From positions 186,001 to 250,000 of the forward strand of contig JAQYUZ010000010.1 of the NCBI GenBank assembly GCA_033819885.1: a stretch of 64,000 nt of DNA. The letters are read 5' to 3'. This document shows, piece by piece, positions 44,410 to 56,785 of this stretch (position 1 is the first letter of the stretch; each line of letters starts with the position of its first letter). Origin of the DNA: Microbotryomycetes sp. JL201. Taxonomy: Eukaryota; Basidiomycota; Microbotryomycetes. A model generated the notes under the pieces. It was not told where the DNA came from and ran no database searches. It was given only the letters and a program-made list of their open reading frames with translations. A program made the translations under genes and the position numbers.

Positions 44410-46622
44410 TCAACCCAATCGAGCGAAATGGCCATCCAATCCGGGTACATGAACTGAAATATCATCCTCGACGACTCTCTGTCCGACTCTTGAAGCGCCA
44501 ACGTTTGTCTGATCAATCAACGCTTGAAAGTCTTGAACAGATACGCCGGTAGCGTCGAGAGCTCGTGCTGCTGCGTCACTGCCGATGTTCGTTCCGTTGT
44601 TGTGGTTCGGAACGGACAAAGTGGCGGCGGCGGCGGCGGTAGAGGCGGCACTTGCAGAAGCGTTTGCCAACTTGTGATACATGGCTTGAGCGTCAGAAAT
44701 CAACTTGTTGACTTTGATCCTGTCTTTCATCAATTCTTGTTTTTGTTGTTCAATCCCTCTCCGCTCGACTTCGAGCAAACCTTCCAATCTTTCAAAGTGC
44801 TCCAATTTGAGACCAAGTTTCTTGACCTGAGCTTCAACGATTGAAGTGACCAGCGTGTGAAGTGTCGCATCTTCCTCGAGTGCGAGGATGTGAGCTTTGG
44901 CAGCTGCCGAACCTAGAGCCGTCACCGCTGCTTTTTCAATGTTTGATTTCGCAGCTTGTCGCTCTTGATCGTCTTTCGTCTCAACCTTGGCGTCAACGTC
45001 TCGTTCATGGCCGTTCTCTGACGTCATGGACACGTCCCCGTCAGCCGTCGCGTTCGCGTCTTGCCGTCTGTCGTCAACAGCATCCTTCGTAGCACTCTTT
45101 GTTTGCTCTTTTAGCTTTTGTTCCAGCTCTTTGATGCTCTTGCCCGCCGCCGCCGCCGCCACTTCCTTTGACACAACCTCTGCCAAGAACCCAACAACCG
45201 ACAAGACTGGGTTGTCTTCCTTTGAGAACGGGACCTTGTTGTACCTCAAAGGACCCAATTCTTTCTGCGTCGACTCTAAGAACGGATCTTCGATCGGAAG
45301 TTGTAAAAATTTGACGATACATTGATCTTTGGTTCGCGTGCCGACGTGAAGACTGACGCTGTCCCAATCATCGTCAAACATTTCAATGCCTTCGAGCAAT
45401 AACAAAGTCTCTTGGTCCGTCCAAGTTGACGAGTCTGACGAATGTTGGTAAGCGGACGACATGTCTAGTCTGACAAAGTCACCCGAATGAAGACTTGAAG
45501 GGAATCGTCCTTCAGAGTAGCAAGTCGGACACAAGACGACGTCTGATTTTTGTTTGTTCAAGGTTGTATAGACTGTCGTTGACGTTGTCGTTTTGCATAT
45601 CGAGCAAGGTTTGATGACGACAGATGAGTCATCCTCGTCTGCAGTTGCGCCGTTTTTTGCATCGTCGAGTGATGCTTGGGCGATGGCCGTTGCCGCGTCA
45701 GAGCTCAATCGAACGTCTGGTTTGCCAGGTTGTGACGAGGACGTTTGGATCGTGTCTCTCCTCAACAAAGGGTTGGCACTGTTGGGTGTCGTGGCAGACG
45801 AGGTGGACTTTTGAGTGCCTGGATGCAGAAACGGTGCCAAACCTCGCGGCGAGTCGACCAAGATGCGAAAGTGACCCGTAAACGGCGGACCCATTGGCGC
45901 CGGCCGAGTGTCGACGTCAATCTACGGCAAAAGCAAGAAAAAAGTCAACAGCTTGAACAGAACAGTCTGTCCGTCGACTGATACTGCCAACTGACCTGAT
46001 AGTTGATCAAGCCCCACTGCTCGAGGAACGCGTGTACTCTCATGATCGCGCACACGTCTCCGGCCAAGTTGCGCCTGCACGCCGTCACCGTCAAGTATTC
46101 TGACGGGTTTATCCTGTACGTGTGAATCATAAAGTCTCTGTAATCCTTGTACACGGACGGGGTCTTTGACCTGTTGCGCGAGTTGAAAAACTCTGGCAAG
46201 CTGCGTCGCTCGATTTGGTGAATTGTAGACAAGTCAAACCAAGTAGAATACGATGGAATGACGACGGGTTGAGTTTGTTTGGCAAGGTATCGCCGCGCCG
46301 TCGTCAACCGTCGTGCGACTGCCGCGTCGTCCGTCTCGTGAGCCGGCGCCGGTGGGCCGACAGTTTGTTTGTTACCAGCATCTCCTCCGATTCCCAAGTC
46401 TGTCGCAGCATCGGGCGGCGACGACCGCGCGGCAGACGTTGATGGGACGGCCTGGTCGACGCGCGCTTGCTTCGATTCAGCCGCACTCGCACTCGCGTTG
46501 TCGACCTCGTCGTGAGGTCGTTTCACGCTCGTGGTGGCCGCGCCATCGACCGACACGTCCATCTCGCGCGTATGTGGAGTGAGCTCGACCCGTAAGCGGA
46601 CTTGACAGGGGGGCTTGATCAT
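44410..46622 (-). CDS. SWI3/RSC8-type chromatin remodelling subunit (SWIRM-SANT)
   Basis: Core scaffold of SWI/SNF or RSC remodellers, in the nucleus. Two exons (46622-45996, 45921-44410) give 712 residues; an in-frame ATG at 46562 would give 692. The SWIRM domain is clear: [46 protein letters not shown], and [23 protein letters not shown]-like Cys cluster ([18 protein letters not shown]) follows. The SANT domain begins [35 protein letters not shown]. The C-terminal coiled coil ([20 protein letters not shown]) is the usual dimer helix. One such gene per genome is common in fungi outside Saccharomycetes, so it may serve both complexes. Confidence 0.93.
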
Positions 46623-47044
46623 CCATTGTCAAGAACCCCGCTACTCGAGTTCTACATTACTTCAAACCATTCGAGAGAGAGACAATCCCCTACACCTCGG
46701 CACTGCAAGGCTACTTCGAACGAAACGAGCACGTGACTTGGGCGTCGCAGAGTCTGAAAAGCTTACAGGTGTGGTCGATGACGAGGACATATGGCAATGC
46801 AAGCTCTAGATAAGGACATATCGACACAAGGCAAAAGTACGAAACAGAATGGACCGAGATGAACAAACGTCAGTAGTGGCGACCAGAGCGCCAACGTCCT
46901 TTGACGCCGATGACGACTAGATTGCGATAAAGCGAATGCAGGCTAACTCAAAGAGTTTTTATGCGGCTGTAATCTCGTAATCTCTGTAGACGAGGTTGCT
47001 CGCGTCAGTAAACGCTAGACACGTCGGGCGCCCGAATCTGTCTC
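46623..47044. other. intergenic region with CACGTGAC
   Basis: CACGTGAC at 46730-46737 lies about 110-170 bp upstream of the SWI3-type start codons. Nothing else was recognised. Confidence 0.4.
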
Positions 47045-47884
47045 TTAGCCAACTGACTGCATGTGCTTTGGAACTTCAAGCCGTCTGGCCCTCGGTTCGC
47101 CATGAGTGAGCAAAGACTTTATCGAGTGTGCGCCGGCAGAGGTGCTACGGTGGTGCGTCGTTGCAAAGTCATCGTCCTGACCAAACGACCGCGACAGAGG
47201 ACTCGGTTGATGACTGTGCGACACGTGCGAATGCGGTCCAAGACTCGACGCACGAGCCATTCTCGTTGTCGAGGGCGGAGACAGCGCGGTCGAGTGTGCA
47301 AGCGACAATGACTGTGACGAGGTTGTCGCGTTCGGCATTTGCGGCGATTTGTCTGCGCTTGCAGATCGTCTCATGGACCTGCCGCGAGCGGGTGGAGAGG
47401 TGCCGTCGTGCACAGGCAAAGTAAGGTGTCTGTTGTGCGTCGAGTCTGCGTCTGGTTGGTGTTTGATGAGCGAGCCGAGGTCTGTTTCGGCAGGGCGGAG
47501 GCGTGTGGGGGTCGCTGCCGTGATGGCGCCTGCGAGAGCTAGCTCGCGCTTGACGCGCTTGGTCGGACTGCTACGCTTCGTGACGGTGGGCGAACAAGAG
47601 GACGAAGCTGCCGGCGACAAGTGAGATGATGACGACGACGACGACGGCGACTGGCTCGTGCTCGTCGTCGGCGCCGCGGGCGAATGTCGCAAGTTGTCGT
47701 GCACGCCTTGCTCGAGTGCAGCCGACCTCAGCAGTGCGCGCAAGAGCAAGCTCACATTGATGCATTCCGTCGTCTCTGTCGGCGTGGGCGTCGATGACGA
47801 TGTTGCCTTTGTCGGTGCTCGGCGCGGCTTTTGAGCCTTGCGCGCGCGGCGACGCTCCGACACGGGACTGGGTACTGGTGGCAT
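47045..47884 (-). CDS. Ser-rich orphan protein
   Basis: Single-exon gene of 279 residues from the ATG at 47884; an in-frame ATG at 47920 is also possible. The start is basic (SERRRARKAQKPRRAP). A predicted helix (CINVSLLLRALLRSAALEQGVHDNL) is the only ordered-looking part and could be a short interaction motif. The rest is Ser, Thr and Pro-rich with basic clusters (KRSSPTKRVKREL), which fits a nuclear, phosphorylated, disordered protein. No family was recognised. Confidence 0.5.
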   Translation of the reverse strand: MPPVPSPVSERRRARKAQKPRRAPTKATSSSTPTPTETTECINVSLLLRALLRSAALEQGVHDNLRHSPAAPTTSTSQSPSSSSSSSHLSPAASSSCSPTVTKRSSPTKRVKRELALAGAITAATPTRLRPAETDLGSLIKHQPDADSTHNRHLTLPVHDGTSPPARGRSMRRSASADKSPQMPNATTSSQSLSLAHSTALSPPSTTRMARASSLGPHSHVSHSHQPSPLSRSFGQDDDFATTHHRSTSAGAHSIKSLLTHGEPRARRLEVPKHMQSVG

Positions 47885-48315
47885 CGCAGCACACAGACGA
47901 TGGATAACGGATTCGCGCAAGGCGAGAGGATGGACAAAGTCAAAGGAACTCGGAAGCCGTTGACGCCGTCAAAAGTCAAAAGCCCGCGCGCGCCAGCAAG
48001 CAGCCATCAGCGTAACTCGCATGACTGAAGCGGGACCACAGTGCGCACTGCTTTCATTCCGGCAGTCTTGTATCCAAGGCCGTAAAATGACACCCCTTCC
48101 CCTTGCCCTTGCTAGCTTGGCCGCCTCGTTCACCAGCCGCTCGCGTTCGGGTTGCACAGTCCGACACTTGCTCTATCGACGCCTGCCGAGCACGTGACGC
48201 CGCCCCCCATCGCACATAAACATACTCGCATTCACCCGTGATTGAGCAACTTTATTCTCACATGCGCTCACCGCAAAGACAGAAAAAGTGCATACACACA
48301 GGTCCAGCCGGACGC
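47885..48315. other. intergenic region with CACGTGAC
   Basis: CACGTGAC at 48191-48198. The region lies upstream of the Ser-rich orphan and just past the 3' end of the cullin gene. Nothing else was recognised. Confidence 0.4.
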
Positions 48316-51300
48316 TCAGGCCACATACTCAAACACGTTCAACTCGCCGTCGGCCCGCCTCATGTATTCTCGATCGATCAACGAGGAAATGTTCTGTAAC
48401 GCAAAACACGAAAGCGATGACCAACATCAGTTTCGTGCCCGAAAAGAGAAATCATCACACCTCGAGGCAGGCTCACCTTTTTGATCTCTGCCGGCTCGAC
48501 TTTGAATCGAGACCCAATCTGTTGAACAATCTCCATCACGCTGTCAACAATGCCAGGCAATCAGCACATGCCATGATGCCAAACTAGACCACCTGCTCGA
48601 CTTGCAGCTCGTTGTATTTGAGCGTTTTGCGCGCTTTCATAATGCTGCTCGTTCAAAGATAAGGGGGCACTGTATATAACATTTATGCGCCAACTCACCG
48701 TACAATAGCCAGCTGCAAGTGTGACGACCGATCAGTAAACACACGCTCCTCTGTCGCCTTGTTCTCTTCGACCTGCAGTCCACAAACAGCAAGGAAAAAG
48801 CACGTCAGATCATACAGTCTGATTCATTACCAAGATCAAACTAACCGTCGCAGTTTGCTGGATCTGATTGATCCTCAACCGAATGCGATCGTCTTTGAAT
48901 TCGTCGTTGAACGCAAACTGGTCCTCGTCATTGACGTCGCGACCTTTTGGATGCTTTTGAAGCACACGGATTTTGCCACATGCCAACGACTGCAATAATC
49001 GCTTGCACTCTTTGGGTTCTGTGTGAAATTCAGCGCGCGCAATCCAGATACCAAACTTCAGCTCTCGAGTCCGTTCGACTGTCCGGCTTGCCCGGGAAGA
49101 AAACCAACTGACCTATCCTCGTCGACTCTACAATTTCCTTGTACGACAAGGTTTGACCTTGTGCTACAGTGTTGAACAACAACAAGATGACGGCTTGAAA
49201 GAGACTGACAGACAATTCCTTTTTGCCACCTTTCGGAAACTGGGCCTTGAGAGTGCAAGTATCGAGCGCATGAACCCAAGATAGTGTTCGACCAGAGTAC
49301 TTTGAGGTGTAAAAGGCCTTGAAACGCTCGAGCGCGGCAGACATTGTCGTCGGCAGAGCCACAGTCGTAGGCGGGTAAGTAGGCCAGTTGCCTTGGGATA
49401 GGACATTGACATGCAAATCAAAGTTGTAACTGGACGGGTTTGAAGACGAAGACAGCGCTCCATTGTACGCTCGCATAATGTCGTCAGATAATTCAATGTC
49501 TGTCGAAACGCAAAAGAAAAAAAAAATCAGCGCGCAGCTTGTCGACCGTGGTATTTTCAACGCACCCTTGAACATGATCTCGAGCTTTGACGTGAACCCA
49601 GCCCCACATTCTGGCAGCGACAATCGTAAGAAGCTGATCCTAGCTCCCGTCAAGCGCTCTTACCATCCTTGAGCTTGAGCAACATGCTCCGCTCGGCATC
49701 AAACGAAGCCGATTTGTTGAGCAGCAATCGCTTGGCCAGATCACGCTTGTAAAATGCCTCAAACATGTCTTTGCCTTGAGTGAACCTGAACAAGAACAAG
49801 ACGTCGCCAAACAAGTGCTCGAGCTCGTCATCGTCTAGCGCCTTGTTACCAGAACGCATCTTTTGATCAATAAATTTGGCTGCGATGGCGGAAACTCGTC
49901 AACTCGTAATCAAGAGCATATACTCCTTCTTGGACTCTCACCCATCTGTTCAGCTGGCTTGTTTTCGCGCTTGTTGATGAACGTTTGGTACGCCGTCGAG
50001 ATAGCGCTCATGAACGACAACTCGTTGTCGCAACAGTCTCTGACGATCTTCATAGACTGTCGTCGAAGGTCCACGAGCCTGTCAACCATCTTGTCATCTG
50101 CGTCCTTGTCGAGTACGATCTCGAGGCCGGTTGTCTGCACAAGACAGGTAGACGTCAGCGCGAAAGCTCGTACAAAGACATCGGGACAACATGCCTTGAT
50201 ATGCTCGGTGAACGCAGATCGCAAAACGTCCACCATGTCAACTCGCACAAGGAGTTTGTACATGCTCGCTATGTCTTCGAGACTCTTGTCAATTATCATA
50301 GTGGCGAGGGCTGCCGAGCGACATCGTCGTCAGCAAGCAGAAAAGTAATGCTGCCGAATCAGTGAGCTGACACTTGTCGACGACTTCTTGGACATGCTCG
50401 ACCACGACCCTGTCCAAGACTGTGGCAGTGACGTCTGGCTTGTGCGCCGAACCGTAGATGGCCTCGGCCCTGTTTGTCTCTTCGATCAACGCTCTGTCGA
50501 CCTCCTTCAACCACTGCGACGGTTTGAGCGCAAGCTCCTCTGCGAGGCTTTGGCCGAAGCTATCGTAGTACGCTTGAGTTTCTTGGCTCAGTGGTAACCA
50601 CAACAGCTCGTTGTATAAATCCGCCGTGGCAATAGTCCGAATCAAGTCAATGACGGATTTGGTCAGCTGCCTCGACTCTCGGTCCCCGTCTCTGAATCGA
50701 GTATAATTTCTTATCAGATTTGGCGAACGACTGGGAACCGGGAGAAGCCAACTTGCCGGTCTCGCTTGATCGACGGCAAGAGTTGTCCAGTGATTGTCTT
50801 TGCGACAAAGCCATCTCTCAGGACCGACTGACGGAACAGGTCAAGTCCGAGGTCCCTAGATGCGTGCCGACTGTGTCAGCTCATGGCCCTCGGCGCGAAC
50901 CTGATGCGGCCGCCACTGACCAGATCGGCAGCAGTTCCTTGTTGCCGAGCACGTAGGTCCTGTCGAGGTACAAGAACACTGATCTGATGAGCAGAATCTG
51001 TTGCGTGTACTCTTTTGCGAGCGTCTCAAACAGTTGTAGCCACTCGTGGTTCGTAGCGGTTGACTGTTCGCTCGCCAACTTTCTCCTGATCGAGCTTGCT
51101 GCGCGCTCGATCTCTAGTCTGAGTTTGTCGTAGAGCGTTGCAGAGTACGACGAGCCGGCCTGGACGCATTGTTCGCACAGCGTGTAGAGCGCTTGGAGCG
51201 ACTCTGGCGCGGGCGTTGACGTCAGGATGGCTCTTGCAGCTCTCGAGAGTGTCGTCGTCGCTTGATTCAAGTATGTCGTCGGATCTGGTGCTGTCGTCGT

Positions 51301-51630
51301 TCTCGCTGCACCAAGTCGATCGCCGAACCGTCCGAAGTCAGCGAGCGCGGTTGAGACCCAGCAGACACACCCTAGCGTCTTGCGCAGCTCACCTTTCGGC
51401 TTGAGCGTCAGTTTTTTGACAGTCGAGTGCTGTGTACCCGTCGCGAGACCGAGCCGCTTGTGTCCTGACGGGGCCGGTGGAGGTGGGGCGGCGCACTGCA
51501 TCATCAAGCTCGCACGAGGGCTCAACAGCGCCCGAGGCGGCGATTTGGACGGACTGCCATCGCCCAGAGACTCTTTCGGCAAGCCCTCGTTCATCTTGGC
51601 AAGCTTGCGAGGAGGTGACGATCCGAGCAT
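48316..51630 (-). CDS. cullin, CUL4 type
   Basis: Scaffold of a cullin-RING ubiquitin ligase. The gene has a dozen or so exons, starts [12 protein letters not shown] at 51630 and stops at 48316. The N-terminal repeat region includes [25 protein letters not shown] and [17 protein letters not shown], the latter typical of CUL4 and CUL3. The cullin-homology domain follows: [48 protein letters not shown], and [12 protein letters not shown]. The winged-helix end has [11 protein letters not shown], the neddylation segment ([14 protein letters not shown], with the modified Lys), and the terminal [13 protein letters not shown] with EYVA. The disordered N-terminal extension (about 90 residues) with KKLTLKPK resembles CUL4 of other fungi. 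CUL4 over CUL3 is favoured, not proven. Confidence 0.85.
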
Positions 51631-51907
51631 TCGTGGCGCGAAGCGATGCGGACGAGATCAAAGCGCAACGCAATGCCTCCTGCAGTACAATCGCCAGTCG
51701 AAAACATATTGCGTTTCATGAATATAACTCAAAGTAACGCAGAATAATCCGCGCAGGATTAGGAGCTCTCCGTCCCTGTATAAACACTCTTGGCAGAATC
51801 TTCCGCGATCAAATCCGCTCGATCCAACCAACAGGACGAGCGCGTCTGGCGCGCGGCTTCATCCTGACGACAGAAGTGCGAACCGCTTCTGCAATCAAAT
51901 CAAGTCG

Positions 51908-54653
51908 TCAGCGGTCACCAAAGTGTTGCGCCGCGTATACAGGCGACTCGCGATAAGAAGTGGCGGTGGGAAGAGGCTCTGGAGTGAAGCTCAAAGAACG
52001 GCGGACGACGGTCGCGTTCGAGCTCGCTCTCTCAGACGAGGACGAGGTTGTACTCGTACTCGTACTCGTACTCGTACTCGTGAGCGTGTCAATGTCGGAC
52101 GTAGAAGAGCTCGAGGTAATCGAGCTAGAACCAGACCTTGAACTCGTCGTGCTCGAGGACGATGACGGTGAGCTAGATTCGGATGAACTCGAAGTAGACG
52201 CGGAAGAAGTATCAGAAGAGCTAGAAGAGGTACTGCTTGTTCGCGTCTGGCTTGCGCTCGAGCTAGATGAACCAGGGGTCGTGCTCTGACCAGATGACGA
52301 GCGCGAAGTTGTTCGAGAAGATGTTGTCGTATCACTGTCTGTGCTTGAACGTGTGTTGCTGGAGCTCGATAAAGTCGAAGACCCGGACGTATTCGAAGTG
52401 TCGCTCGTAGATGTTCTGGAGCTCGAGTTGGACGAAGACAAAGTTTGGCTCGAACTGCGAGACGAGCTACTCGTGACGGAGCTAGAGGACGTGCTTATGG
52501 GAGAGCTGGTACCGGAAGAGCTCTTTGACGAAGAGCTGGTGGTGGAAGACGTTTGGGAACTGGTGGTGATAGACGTTCGGGAGGTGGTACTCGACGACGT
52601 GCGGGATGATGAGCTCGACGAAGTACTCGACGGAACCGGAACTGTAACAGTCAAAGTCGTCCCAGGCAGCGTCACTGTCACAGTCGTCACGGGAACGCTC
52701 GATGTCCTTGTAGATGATGTCCGCGTTGATGATGTGGTGGAAGTGCGGGGAGGAATGGTCAAAGTCAGAGTCGTCCAGGGCAGAGTAACTGTAAATGTGC
52801 TTGTAGGTCGAGCTGTTGAGAACGAAGCGCTTGTGCTGCTCGAGGTTGTGTCCGAGGGGATCGAGGACGAAGAGAAGCTCGAAGAGGAGCTCGAAGAGGA
52901 GCTCGGAGAGGAGCTCGAAGAGGAGCTCGAAGAGGAGCTCGAAGAGGAGCTCGAAGAGGAGCTCGGAGAGGAGCTCGAAGATCTGCTGGTGGTGCTCAGG
53001 CTCGACGATGCCGATGTCCTTTCGCCCACAAACCCTGTGGTTCAGCCATTTTCGCGCGATCTTGGAAGACAACCCAAAGACTTACGAAGAGGTCGTAGAG
53101 ACAGAGTCCGACGAAGAAGAGCTTGTAGATTGGGACGAGCTTGATGTCGAAGAGCTGCGCGGTATATTCAGCTTTCCCTAGCAAGCGCCCCTCAAACTGC
53201 TCTGCCAACTTACGTCGTAGAGGTCGTGGAGATTGGAGGAGACACACTCGAGGAAGACGATGAAGTGGAGGTACTGAACGGTGAAAACGCATAAGCTCTG
53301 ATGCTGTTCACAGGTTGACTCAGACTCACGTTGTCGACGTGGCAGAATTAGAAGTCGTAGTGGTCCGCTCCGTTGTACTGGACGTGGTTCTGCGGATGAT
53401 TCTTCAGTCTACTGATACGTCGTCTAGCCCTCAAATCCGCATCGCAATGCCTCCTTACGAGCTCTCCGGTGTCGTAGTAGATCCCGGCTGCGAGTTAGTA
53501 CTCGAGCTCGTGCTCGTAGTCGTGGTCGTCGTCGACGTAGGTTGACTCGAACTAGTCGTTGATCTATCGAAAATTATGTGAGCCAAGGCAGTGGCCTCCC
53601 CTTTCTGATCGCATACCGCGGCATACTTACGTGGTCGTCGTGACGGGCTCTGAAGTTGTCCTCGAGCTTGAAGTAGTCGTGGTGCTAGAGGTCGACTGGC
53701 TCGTGCTTGAAGTCGGTGTACTTGAAACAGAAGATTCCGTACTCGACAAGCTGCTCGTCGTTGTCACTGGCTGCGTGGAGGTTGAAAAGCTTGAGGTTGT
53801 ACTAGGTGTGCTCGTCACGGACTCTGTAGAAGTGGTTCTGCACAAGGCAAGGATGGCTGTCAATGTGCGCCGTCAAGCGGCACCGTGCTAGCTCACGAGC
53901 TCGAAGTCGGCTCAGTCGTTGTGATCGACGAGGCTGATATCGACGTCGTGGTCGGAGTCACACTTGTAGTGGTCGGAAGGGAGCTCGTCAACGTTGAAAT
54001 CGTCGAGACAGTTGACAAGCTCGTAATGTCGACCGTGACGAGTTCTGTAGCTGTAACAATCTGACCATTTGTGACAAACTCGATCACGGTCGTCCCGACT
54101 GCCTCAAGCTCAGTCACGGTCAGAACCACAACCACCTCATCGTTTATCGTAGTCGTCACGTAGTCTGGTTCGGGGGTTGCGGGCTACGTGTCAGCATCTG
54201 CAAACAAGATTGACGGAACCTTGGCAGCTCGCCTGTTCTAGGGTCAAGCGTGTTTGTCCTAGAAACAGTGACAGGGGCTTGCGTCAACACCGTGGTCGCC
54301 GTGACGATTCTACCACCGCTAAGAGTCTCAAGCCTCGTCCTAGTCTGCAGACCGCCTGTACGCGTAAGCGTTCTTGTAACGCCATCGACGATGGTGGTAT
54401 CTATGATCGCGACATTCTGCTGCTGAGCTGAGCCGGCGTCGTCATCTCGTGTCGTAATGACGGCGGCAGGCACGATTGCGAGCGTCAAGATGGCAATCAG
54501 AGCTGCTACCGCCAGAATGATCTTGTATTCGGCGGCAATGTCAGATCTACTCCTTTGACCGTCCCGCTCTCCTCAAAACTCCACCACGTACCTTTGCGGT
54601 ACGACTGAACCGCTGTCCGCGACCGGCACTCGACATTGCACTTGACGGACCAT
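51908..54653 (-). CDS. mucin-like Ser/Thr-rich type II membrane protein
   Basis: I place the start at 54653 (MVRQVQCRVPVADSG). Exon 1 ends at 54592 and exon 2 begins at 54546, reading SDIAAEYK and then a single hydrophobic segment, IILAVAALIAILTLAIVPAA. With a short basic cytosolic start this fits a signal anchor. All downstream exons are dominated by Ser and Thr with a few Val/Glu-rich strands (EVVVVLTVTELEAVG), so the outside portion should be heavily O-glycosylated. The last exon (to 51908) is almost pure Ser/Thr and contains a 12-bp minisatellite. It ends with a less biased tail, SYRESPVYAAQHFGDR. Exon borders in the middle are uncertain, since low complexity gives little guidance. A wall sensor or adhesin role is conceivable but unsupported. 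Confidence 0.6.
52881..52980. repeat. 12-bp minisatellite in the Ser-rich gene
   Basis: About eight tandem copies of GAAGAGGAGCTC, with occasional GGAGAGGAGCTC variants. On the coding (minus) strand each unit spells four serines using four different codons. The repeat is open in several frames on both strands, which creates long acidic (plus strand) and Leu/Phe-rich (minus strand) shadow frames. Confidence 0.85.
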
Positions 54654-55360
54654 TGTACGTAGTACTCGCTCCCCCGACCTTTCAGAAAGCACAAGCAATT
54701 ATGTGTCAACGTTTGCCAACGATACAGGCGCGGAGCACACGCCGCAGTGCGAACCGGGACGAAAACTCTGCGTATCGCCACTCGCGCGCAGACAAACTCA
54801 CGACAGAAGGAGAGCCTGGCAAGGAACCGTACGGAGCACCCGCTCTTGACGACATGGTCCGAGCCGTAAACCTCCAGCGTCCAAGATTTGGCAACACGCG
54901 CGTCCGCATGCCTCTTTTCCTTTAACGCCGCGAGGAGTCTTTCATGGCCGATGCGCGGCGAATGCAAGCTCGACAAATAGTCAGCAGCATCAACAAGAGG
55001 TCGTGAATATTGCAAAGCATGGATGAAAAGCCAGAAGGGGAGAGAAAAAAGTAATGGATACAAGGAGGAGAGGCTGCAGCAATGCGATCGAGGAACCGGC
55101 CTCCATGGGCTGTCACTGAGCTACTCCAACAAGCAAGAAACGTAAAGCCACAGTAACGACAGTGATATGAAAACAGGTTGGATGTTTCTTGATGCGGGCC
55201 CCGAGAGGACGCCAGCAGCAAGTTGGACTTGGATCCTTGGCTGATGCGCGCGCGCGTGTTTCTGAGCACAAGACCTGGGAACCGGATAAAGAAACGACAA
55301 AATGAAACCCACAACAACCCGATGAATAACAACCAAGCCAACCAAGCGAGAGGAAGGCAA
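54654..55360. other. intergenic region, nothing recognised
   Basis: Upstream of the mucin-like gene and downstream of the glycoside hydrolase gene. A short alternating GC tract occurs near 55243-55256. Open frames overlap on both strands without recognisable features. Confidence 0.35.
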
Positions 55361-56785
55361 TCATGCGAAATAGCTCTTAATCATGCTGTCACCGTTGAGA
55401 GCGGCAATGCGGAACTCGTAGCCTTTCCAGTACTGCAAAGTCTGTGTCAGATGTGCATGGCCTTGCAGAGCTACACCGAGAACTCACGTTGAACCACGAG
55501 CATGCAATGTAATTGGGCATCTGTTGCTTGGTCGTTGTGCTGAGCATGTTTTGCAAAAACTCGTAGCGCGCATTCATGTCGCCCTCGACACCAAGACCAA
55601 TTTCTCCGATTGCAAACTTGACACGGTCGTTCGTATATTTGTCATGGAACGGCTTCATGCGCTCGACAAAGTCAAAATTGGACGTTTGCTTCGGGTAATA
55701 ATCGATGCCAATCAAGTCAACCGTCGTGGGGTCATCAGGATAGTAGGCGTCGTATTCGCTCTCGTCAGCAATGTTGGGAGTGAACCACATCTACCGCAGA
55801 TGACATTGTCAGCGCGAGTCACGCGGAAAGGGAGGCGACGCGGATACCGCTCACCTTGACTTCAGGGGCGATCTGTCGGCATGCCTTGGCAACGACGTCC
55901 CAGCCAGTCTTGAAATCTTCGGCTGTGCCTTGGTAAGTGCCGTCCTCTGCAAAGGAGACTCAATATCAGAACAAACCGGGCTCCTGAGGCTCGGTGAAAC
56001 TTACGCTGGTAGTAGTTGACCTCGTGAGCAAAGCGGAGCCAGACTTCGATGCCCTTGTCGGTGAATTGCTTCATGACATTACAGATGGCGACAGCTTGTT
56101 GATTGTCTTCATGTGTCAAGCCCCACCAGCCGCCTGTCAGTTGCGCGGGCCAGCATCAGTGAGTGCCTTTGACTCGTGATCAAGCTTTTAGGATACTGAC
56201 CAGTTGGCATGACGGCAGGTTGAAAGACGCCCCCTGTTTGAATCTGGTCCATTCGCCACAGCAATTGCTGACCGTCAAAGAGTGTGCCAGACTGGGCCTG
56301 AGCATACCAGCCCTGTGCTGAAGTCTTTTGGCCCATCGAACTTTCGATTTGCTGAATGGTCTGCGACGTGCCGCCACCGGAGCCTGTCGCAACAAAGTCT
56401 GAAAGTCAGCTATGCGGTTCTATTTTGGACTGGACGCGGGCCGAGGCCTGAGCGCATCACAGGCGCGCGTGACTGCTCAAGAGATGTGCATGCGACGAGG
56501 CACTCGTGGCGCACGACAAGACTGACCATCATCAGGGAGCCATCCAAATGCGATGTCGTTCTTCCACAAGCCCTTGAGGCCCCAGCCGAGCGAACCAGCG
56601 CTCGAGGGCGACGACGAGGACGAGGATGCAGGAGTGGACGATGGCTTTGCGGCGAGGACTGCACGCGTCGCTGACGCACCACTGTCGGAGGTCGAATCAG
56701 GCTTGCCGTGGTGCCGCCTGTGGCAGGCGCCGTGCGCAACAGACGCGAACAAGGGCAGCGCAGCCAGAAACTTGACGGCGACCAT
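55361..56785 (-). CDS. secreted glycoside hydrolase, clan GH-A fold (GH26-like?)
   Basis: Six exons (56785-56527, 56398-56201, 56133-56005, 55946-55855, 55790-55488, 55432-55361) give 350 residues. A signal peptide (MVAVKFLAALPLFASVAHG) is followed by a basic/Ser linker, then the catalytic domain from about residue 70 (LGWGLKGLWKNDIAFGWLPD). A candidate acid/base is the Glu in WLRFAHEVNYYQ; a candidate nucleophile is the first Glu in FAIGEIGLGVEGD, preceded by the strand DLIGIDYYP. The spacing fits a (beta/alpha)8 retaining glycosidase such as GH26. The protein ends just after YWKGYEFRIAALNGD, so no GPI tail. Family number and substrate (mannan or glucan) are uncertain. Confidence 0.65.

Noticed and set aside
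50580-50610. A-box-like TGGCTCAGTGGTA suggesting a tRNA
   Set aside because: It lies in a cullin exon (reverse reading [11 protein letters not shown]) and lacks cloverleaf partners.
52341-53144. Long acidic Glu/Leu/Val-rich plus-strand frame
   Set aside because: It is antisense to the Ser-rich gene and arises from the 12-bp repeat and Ser codon bias; there is no start context or family match.
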